From Odontesthes bonariensis (lineage: Eukaryota; Chordata; Actinopteri; Atheriniformes; Atherinopsidae): a DNA stretch of 64,000 nt. Shown piece after piece: positions 56,385 to 64,000 of this stretch; positions within the stretch are counted from its first letter, which is position 1; the number at the start of each line of letters is the position of its first letter. The notes below the pieces were generated by a model. That model saw only the letters and a list, made by a program, of their open reading frames with translations, was not told where the DNA came from and did no database searches. The stretch spans positions 8,286,976-8,350,975 of the forward strand of contig NC_134527.1 of assembly GCF_027942865.1 (NCBI RefSeq), given 5' to 3'. Made by a program: the position numbers and the translations under genes.

Positions 56385-57383
56385 TTAAGGCTGATTCTCT
56401 AAGTTGAGTGTTGAGGCTTGGGTGGAAGCTACATTCCTGTGTAATAGTTACACTGAGACATTTATTATTCATCGGAATTCTTATTTTGGACTATTTTCTA
56501 GTTGGAAAAACCAAAACGAGTTTAATCGGGCTAAATGGCAATAAAACTGACCTTTTTATATACAGTTTAATAGGAGGATAAGTAGAATAGGAAAAGAAGA
56601 AAAATGTTTTAGCATTAGCGGTTATGTTTTAGCTTTGTGTTGCTGACAGTCTACATGACTCTTTAAGATGTTATGGAGTTTTCATCGAATCGGGTAAGGT
56701 TTTTGAAATCTCTAATTAATGCTTTTGCAACAAGTTTGTTACATAATCACCAAAATGAATAAAATCAGATGTTTATAGGCTGTAGGTGTGGAGGGATAAT
56801 TTTTTACTTTTTATTTTTTATTTATTTATTTTTTTGTTAAATTTTTTTTTACTATGTGTGGTAATGTCAAGTCTTGACTTATAACTCCCCAGTTCTCGTT
56901 CGACACACACGCACACACCAGAGAGAAGCAAGTTTTTGTGCAAACGTACGTTTGTGTGTGTGTGTGTGTGGGTGTGTTTTGTTCAACTTCACCCCATTAT
57001 GCATTTCAGTGTCTGTTTATTTATATGCAGGGTTGGCTTCAGTATTACAAACGTGTGTGCTCGCAGGATTGCGGTCTTCATTCAACAGTGTGTGTGTTTG
57101 CGTGTGTGTGAATAGCTGGCATATGGTAGCCATCTTACCCTGGCGACAGAGCTGGAGGAAATTCCAGCCTTGTGGAGCGGAGGCCAAGATACTCCTGCTG
57201 CCACACACACACACACACACACTGACAGGTTTGTGATATTTGTGCCAAACCCAGATACACAAAGTAATATTATACTTCAGAAAGTACTAAAAAGTTGATG
57301 GAAACTTCTCAGTAACAAGCCAAAAGCTTGTTTTGAATTTAATATTCCCACTCTCTCTCACTAATGCACTCTTTCTGCACCCT

Positions 57384-57384
57384 T

Positions 57385-57443
<59 letters not shown>
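57384..57443. repeat. (TC)n(AC)n microsatellite
   Basis: TC units followed by about 24 AC units. Confidence 0.95.
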
Positions 57444-57446
<3 letters not shown>

Positions 57447-60065
57447 CTCAGCCTTGATCTGTGGATTTTCTAGGTGCTATCTCTAAAGGCACATGGCAGT
57501 CATTGTTTTTTCTATGTTTAGGCTTGTGCAAAATTTGTAAGCCAGTTGAGAAACTGGACCAATGGAGAGCACTCACAAGGTTTAGTTTCTGGAGGGTTTG
57601 TTTGTCTTTTTACTGCCAACGTATTTAGAAACCTTTTTGGTGACCATTTATTATATTCTGTGATCTGCAGTATGCATCTCAAGCTACCAATCCAGCAAGT
57701 AAAGATAAACGTAAAGTGATGCCTGAAAGAATACCCTTTAACTTTTTATCTATTTCTGTTACTTGCTAAGATAAATGAGGGAAAAAAAATGTCACTTTGT
57801 GAAAGGCAATGATAAAGAAAACTTTGCTGTCAGCATCTGGCGTCATCCCTTTGTCCAACAATAACTGCAGCTAATTATTCTGTTAAAATGGATTCAAACC
57901 ATGGTGCTACCGCTACCCTGTTTTACAAATGGTGCAAAGTTCTTATGGGGTACTGCTGTGTTTTCTTTTCTCCTAACATAATAGTTCTTAGTGAAACCAA
58001 AAGTTATATTTTACCCTCATCTTTCTACAAAACATTTTTTCCAGCAGACTCCTGTCTTGTCCTTGGAATCTTAAGCAAACTGCAGATGGACAGTGAGGTT
58101 ATTTTTGGAGAACAAAGTTTTTCCTTTGCAGCCCTGCCTTGCACACCATTGTTTTTCAGTGTTGCCACATTGCCCCCATAACCTATTATTTCTTAAGGAT
58201 GATAAAAATATTCTATTGTATTCTTGTAGCTAATGTGAGAAAGCCCTTCAGTTGCTTCAAAGTTGCTCAGGGTTTCTTTGTGACCCTGCAGACGATTACA
58301 TGCTTTGTCTGTCTGAAAGTGACTGCTGGAATCTAAACTCGATTTATTTTTCAAACCTCTTCCAGACTGAACCACTAACATATTAGTATGGACCCCTGCT
58401 CTTTAAATAAAGCAGGACACACCTGCCACCCCACAGATTTTTAACACCTGACTTTAGATTTACCGCTTGATTGGCTACTGATCCTTGAGGTTTCTGTACT
58501 TCAGTCACTCACAGATGAAATAATAAGGGATTATTTTCCATAAGTGACCATGTCGTGTCTTCTGTCTCGTTTGTGTAACAGTGTGAGAATGTAATTGTAT
58601 TCGTTTTAATCGTCTGTCAGTATTTGCATTGAAATCTGGGGACGTCTTAGTTCACCCTTTTTGTATGTAAACACAGAAAATGGTTAAAGCATCAAAACTT
58701 TAAGCACTACTACATGAAACCACAGAAAGCAGAACAATCTGATTGAATCAAGACGATCACCGTTTGATTTCTTTTCCTTTCTCTTCTCCGTGTTCTTGCA
58801 TTTCCATCTCCTTCTTTGGTAACAGATTTCCTGTGCGTATCGCCTCCTCTTATCTCTCTCAGGAACATGACCTTTCATTTTTCCTCTCCAGCTTTTGCCT
58901 TATCTCATGCGCACTCCAAACCTTTCAGCAGATGGTGGTGATTTTAATGTCTGGCAGAACCTTTCTCTGCATACTACAAGAAATGTTCTTACTCTGTAAT
59001 CTTTAACTGTCATTACCTCTTGGTTAAAGATTTCTATCCTCTTTGGGTTCCTCTTGGCTATCTGATTGACTGATAGATTAGTGTTACAAACCATTAAGGC
59101 ACAGTTTTTCCACCCCAGCTCAAGAGCTGATCAGAATATCCTGCTGAGTGAATGGGCTCAACTGTGGATATGTTGTCCCTCGCGACAGCTAGTAAGGCAT
59201 CACAGTTTTACGTCTGATTCTTCCATTGCAGGCTTTGTTGACTGAGGGAAAAAAAAATTGGACACAGTAACAGGTGCGACTATTAGACTGATGAAGCAAT
59301 ACGCAGTAGGGTTGGGACTAAATCTCATTTACAGATATTGTAAATATCTTGTCTTAATCGCTGATGCAGCCCATCTTCACGTGTTATCTTTTCTGATGGG
59401 CCAGTAAACATGCGCTAACTGGCGCTAACCGCTGAAATGATCTGAACGAGGCATGAACAAAGAAGAGGATATGGGATTCCAGTGGCTCTCGATCCACAAG
59501 CTTAGCCACCCATTTAAAGAAAGTGAGCACCTCTGTCTCAGAAAGAAAAACATGTGCTGCTTGTCCTCAAACTCACATGGATCAAAGCTTGTACTGTGAA
59601 GCTTAACATATAGAAGTAAAGACACACGCACAAACATGCAGCCCTCTGTCAGCAGTGTTGTTATCTCCTGCAAAGGTCAAACAGACTGGGCGTGCAGCGA
59701 TTGCCATAGTGACCTGGGTAAACACCAGAGTCATTGTAGTCCTTCCCCCTCCGTTTAGGCTTGACCGTGCTATGTTGTTAGTTAAGTGCACATACACGCA
59801 CACATGCTGTCACACCGTGTGCTTTTTGCCCTCACGCTCATCTGTGCACACAGTTACGGTCGGTTAACCCTTCCGTTTGTCATCACTTTTGTCTTTGACA
59901 CACACAGATAAACACACACTGATTAGCACATTGTGTAGGCAGTAGGTTGAAACATCAGTCTTTGTTAATTTCTAATTCATGACATGGACTCTAATGATGT
60001 GTTCTTCTGAACAGGACATCCTGTGATGATCTGTCATGTCACTGCACAACAAAACGACAGGGAAA

Positions 60066-60091
60066 GTGTGTGTGTGTGTGTGTGTGTGTGT
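60066..60091. repeat. (GT)n microsatellite
   Basis: About 13 GT units. Confidence 0.95.
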
Positions 60092-61261
60092 ATACAGAGG
60101 ATTACATGACTTGCCTTACAGAGCTGACTTTTTTTTCGATTGTCATGAATCGCTTTGTCAGCCTGGTTGAACTGTATTTAACATCCCCTCCCCTCTTTTG
60201 CATCCCTCACTCTGCCCTCTCTCTGTCTTGTTTCTTCTCTTGGAAAGCTGCTTGAATGTGCTGTGGCTTGCTGGAGTGAGTGACTCACCATGTGGGATTG
60301 TGCTGCCACAGAGAGGATGGGTTAATAAAGAGCCTCTTTTGGATTTGGTTACTCATTGTCAGTGTGCACACCTCATTTTATTATGAAGTCTGGTTTTTTT
60401 CTTTTTTTTTTCACAACATAGAAAAAATTTGTTGCCTGCCCTCCGCACTCCTGCGTTTTATTTCGCTTTCCCCTGTGCTTCGAGGCACAGCTGGTGTTTG
60501 ACTTTTGCCAGGATACCTCGAGTGTCGCCCTTGTTAATGTTGACTTAGAAGGTTTTCACCAAGGATTTTTTTTGCAATTATTCTCAACCACTCAGTCTGT
60601 TATACTGTCTACAAAATAGGTTCAGTTTTTATTTTCATGAGCAAACTCTGCAGGCTGTGAGGTGGATTTGTGACATCTGTTACTTTATGTCTTTGTAAAT
60701 GTGGGAATTCTTGCTTTAGGGATGGATCCTAGTGACAATATCCATGGCTACATTCCACTGTCTGTTCCGGGTCTTGCAGCAAGAGTCACAGTAGAAGGAT
60801 GACTCAGAGAATAGGCTTGTGAGCTCACACGTGTGTGCACATGCACACACACACATAAACATGGTGGCTATTTTGTATTGAGAACTTCGTTTCATCAGCT
60901 AGTAGGGAGCTACAGGGATCATGGTTCATTGTGAACATGTTTATACGGGGTGAAAAGGTGATTTTTCACACTTAATTCCTGAAAGACATCCAGCCAGACT
61001 GACAGAGGTTTTGTACTGTTAGATTGATAGGGATTCCAGTAGTTTGAGTACCAAAAGGCTGAGATGAGAGCTTAGTTGAATTGTTCTTAATTCAGTATTT
61101 TGTTTTGTCAGCATCATGTGCTGTGGTTGAGAGTCCAACTTTCTCTTAGCTAAAGTTCTCTATGAGACCACAGTTCAGCACACAGCCAGTTACAGTTACC
61201 TTATCACAGAATATCACTCAGACACAAAAGGTGAATTGAATCTTGCTTTGAGATATAAAAT

Positions 61262-61936
61262 CAAAATCAAATCAAATTTATTTATATAGCAAATTTCATG
61301 GACAAAACAATTCAAAGTGCTTTACATAAAATAAAAGCATTGCAGGGAGTGGAAAAAGTATTAAAAATGCATAAAATAATATAAAGAGAAACAAATGAAA
61401 TAATTTAGATTAATTTAAAAACAAGCAACAGTCCAGATAAATTAAAAGATATCGTGCAGATTTCATGCATAGACACATGAGAAAATAAATGTTTTTAACC
61501 TGGATTTAAAAATGTCTACATTTGGTGAAAGTTTAATCTCCACTGGCAGTTTGTTCCACTTGTTTGCAGCATAACAGCTAAATGCTACTCCTCCATGTTT
61601 TTTCTGGACTCTGCACTGGACCAGCTGACCTGAGTCCTTGGATCTAAGAGCTCTGCTGGCTTTATATTCTCTGAACATATCACAGATGTATTTTGGGCCT
61701 AAACCGTTCTGGGATTTGTAAACCATTCGAAGGCTTTTAAAATCTATTCTGTGACTGACTGGAAGCCAGTGTAAAGATTTTAAAACTGCTGTGATGTGTT
61801 CAGATCTCTTTGTCCTGGTTAAAACTCTAGCAGCAGCGTTCCGGATGAGCTGCAGATGTTTAATGCTCTTTTTTGGGAAGTCCAGTTAAAAGAGCATTAC
61901 AGTAATCGAGTCTTCTGGAGATGAATGCATGGATGA
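61262..61936 (-). mobile_element. L2-like LINE, 3' fragment
   Basis: Read on the minus strand it encodes the C-terminal end of a non-LTR reverse transcriptase (61463-61726), then an untranslated tail ending CTATATAAATAAATTTGATT. The tail matches the copy at 8810-9006. The 5' part and the catalytic domain are missing, so it is a typical 5'-truncated insertion. Confidence 0.85.
61463..61726 (-). pseudogene. C-terminal remnant of a LINE reverse transcriptase
   Basis: The 87-codon frame has NGLGPKYICDMF, SRALRS and KWNKLPVEIKLSPNVDIFKS then RLKTFIF. This is the conserved tail of L2/CR1/Rex-type polymerases (LGPxYI...RxLRS...WNxLP...FKxxLKTFLF). No YxDD core is in the fragment, so it is inactive. 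Confidence 0.85.
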
Positions 61937-64000
61937 GTTAAGTTGCTGTTTTGTTTTTTCTTTCAGTATTCACTGCCACTGTAAAAATGCATTTATGTTA
62001 GAAGCAGAAGCATCATCACTTCAGTTCAATTCTGTTCACACCATGTATAATTAGAGTTCTGTTGGTTATGAACTTCAGCTACAAGAATCATCGGGAATCT
62101 GTTGCTTACTGGCCAAGGAACGGATGAGCGTTTGGCTCTCAGCTCTGCTACCAGTTATTAGGGAAGGAGAACTAGAGACCTCTGTGTAATTATGTTTGCT
62201 TATGTAAGTTAGAGATCAGAGCCAGCAAAATTAAACTGATTGAAATGGGATGATGAGAAATAGGCAGGATAGAAGGAAAGGTGTCAAGAGCCATGGGAAA
62301 AACGCAGCTTCCCATGGTTTGATCTCTACCCATTCTCTTATTTCTAGAAAACCAGATGGGGAATAAGTTAAACCAAATAAATGTGTTTGTTGGACCTTGT
62401 ATGTTCTGGCATTTGTGGGAGGAGCGGCCTCAAGGTCCAAAAAAACATTAAGAACAAATTGAAAGTGGTGAACAACAAAAAAGTGTCTTTGGGCTTTAGA
62501 ATCCGCTTAGACTTTGCAGACATACAATACTTCCTGCTGTTTCACTTGTGGAATTTTTGTTTGTAATGTGAAAAATGAACGGACACCACAAGGAACGTTA
62601 ACATGTTTTTCTGTTGAACACACGCAATCGCAAATCTCATCTTTGTAGGGTTCCAGCCCTCTTAAAGGCCTTTGTAGACTGATAAGTCAGAATGGATCAG
62701 TAACTTTAAAGAACTTTCCTTGAGTTAAGTAAACTTTTCTGCCATACATGTGCATATCTCTAACTATACTCAAGTTTTATATTGAGGGGGGAATAATCAA
62801 AACCCTGTGGAAAGTTAATCATGCGTAATTTGTATGAGGATAAGGTCTCTGCACCTGCATATACCTGAGCCTGTAAACAGTAGAGTTCACTGGTGTTCCA
62901 GCTGGATTGCAATCATGGAATGTACTGGAAGTAAAGAGGCTTAGGGGGAAAAAAATGAAAAGGGGGATTGATGTGGGAGGGGGAATCAACCCAAGTGAGT
63001 GAGATGGCAGTGAGATTTAAATTTGCTGAGTGCACTGTGTGAAGATACAGTGGCGAATGTAACACTGCTGCGCTACATCATAGGAAACCAGTGGAAACGC
63101 TGTTTGTCTCTGCGCCCCGACAGAGACTTCAAGAGCATTTTTTTGGGGGGGTGGGGTTTGGCTTTGGAAGCACTGAGGGTTGCCTTTGTCTCAGCTGCAC
63201 TGTTGCCTTTTCTGGTTTTGGCTGATACACCTGCAGCACTTGACCTGAAAGGGAGGTGAGGAAATCCACTATCCAGTAGTGGATGTGAACCTTTTGATGT
63301 GCCGTATTTATATCTTTATTTTTAATAGTGACATTAATGTCTTGAAGGTTTCGCTAGAGAAATTTCCATGAACCTTTGGTGTGGTAATAAATGGACCGTG
63401 ACATTTTTTTGCTCCAGTTTTTAGTTGTATGTTTGATTTAGTGGGGTCAAAATAAGGTGGTATGGGGGATTTTAAGTTATGGCCAAACAAGTGATAAAGC
63501 ATGCTGTGGATTTTCAAATTTTCTAAGGATGTAAGGTGTGTTATTTTTTAAATTTTTTTTTTTTTTATTGATTTTATTGAAACCATAAAGTTGTTGGATT
63601 CTTTCACAGGTGCTTAGATGTTTGAAACCTGAAGAATATTAAAACTTTTACACTTTAGTTGCACAACGCTGTGAGAATACGTGAGAGTTTAAAAGTTTCT
63701 GTTTTGCAATTTGTGTTAAAAGATGTTGGTAACGCACCACATATGCAGACAGAAAAATGGCAATGTGACGAAAATGTGCTTTTTTTATTTTATTTTTTAT
63801 AAGAGACATCTGCAGAACCTGTTGAACAAGACAGTAATATGACAAAATTAAGTTGTTGTTTTTTTGCTTTGATTTTTCTCATTTGACTTCTACTAACATT
63901 TGCCAATATTATTAATCTGTGTCCAAAGTGTATAACATTACCAAGAAACCTCACAGCACTTGCGTAAACCATAACTTGTTCTACCAGCGAAAGCTTTCTT
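61937..64000. other. No supportable gene
   Basis: An open frame at 63023-63259 has a hydrophobic stretch (LRVAFVSAALLPFLVLA) and ends near a GTGAGG donor, but has no pyrimidine-tract acceptor and no family match. The rest is AT-rich, with a T run at about 63548-63566. Confidence 0.45.

Larger units (their letters stand above)
56385..61261. other. No supportable gene; several CA/TG microsatellites
   Basis: No exon recognised. Dinucleotide tracts occur at about 56956-56971, 57088-57108, 57204-57222 and 57384-57443. An AT-rich homopolymer zone lies at 56800-56850. Confidence 0.5.

Noticed and set aside
63023-63259. Possible exon with signal-peptide-like hydrophobic stretch and GTGAGG donor
   Set aside because: No pyrimidine-tract acceptor or clear start context, and the residues match no family I know.
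1-64000. CRISPR arrays, tRNA or rRNA genes
   Set aside because: No regularly spaced repeats and no tRNA A/B-box pair or rRNA core sequence was noticed on reading. A tRNAscan or Infernal run would settle it.

Overview
The window looks like teleost (probably percomorph) chromosomal DNA. It has short vertebrate-type exons with GT/AG introns, abundant CA/TG microsatellites, Tc1-like transposons, a fish L2-like LINE tail, and the gene pair musk and rassf6. No bacterial-style or viral coding region is present. All gene models were built by eye from splice sites, reading phase and protein family patterns. No search or alignment program was run.

Layout. (1) Positions 962-13968, minus strand: the 5' part of musk, the muscle-specific receptor tyrosine kinase. 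Nine coding exons join in phase and encode the signal peptide, three Ig domains and the Frizzled-like cysteine-rich domain. The transmembrane and kinase exons must lie left of the window. Introns hold a Tc1-like transposon with both ends and TA duplications (10522-11735) and an L2-like LINE tail (about 8810-9006). (2) Positions 14000-19270: intergenic and possible 5' untranslated sequence. (3) Positions 19285-24134, plus strand: a complete rassf6 coding sequence of ten exons (349 aa, RA and SARAH domains), with a decayed Tc1/mariner copy in one intron. (4) Positions about 27872-35411, minus strand: two tandem type-2-cystatin-like genes. The right-hand one (A) is intact with four coding exons and 145 aa. 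The left-hand one (B) is divergent: a 15-16 residue insertion sits where the inhibitory loop should be, an intron seems lost, and its last exon is uncertain. Homology between the copies extends through intron 1, the 5' untranslated intron and a promoter block. (5) Positions 37226-38853: two copies of a terminal-inverted-repeat transposon, one carrying a TTAA-flanked element. Just right of it, at 39320-40340, a Tc1-like fragment is split by a 521-bp solo LTR. (6) Positions 41780-42240: a CpG-rich segment that could be a promoter. (7) Positions 42240-64000: no gene that I can support. This stretch holds microsatellites, a TTAA-type MITE (55969-56384) and an L2-like LINE 3' end (61262-61936), and may be a large first intron or a gene desert.

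MuSK organises the neuromuscular synapse, RASSF6 is a Ras-association/SARAH scaffold of the Hippo-apoptosis network, and cystatins inhibit cysteine proteases. They are neighbours rather than a pathway. The most interesting part is the tandem cystatin pair with its duplicated regulatory DNA, together with the nested transposon history between 37 and 40 kb.
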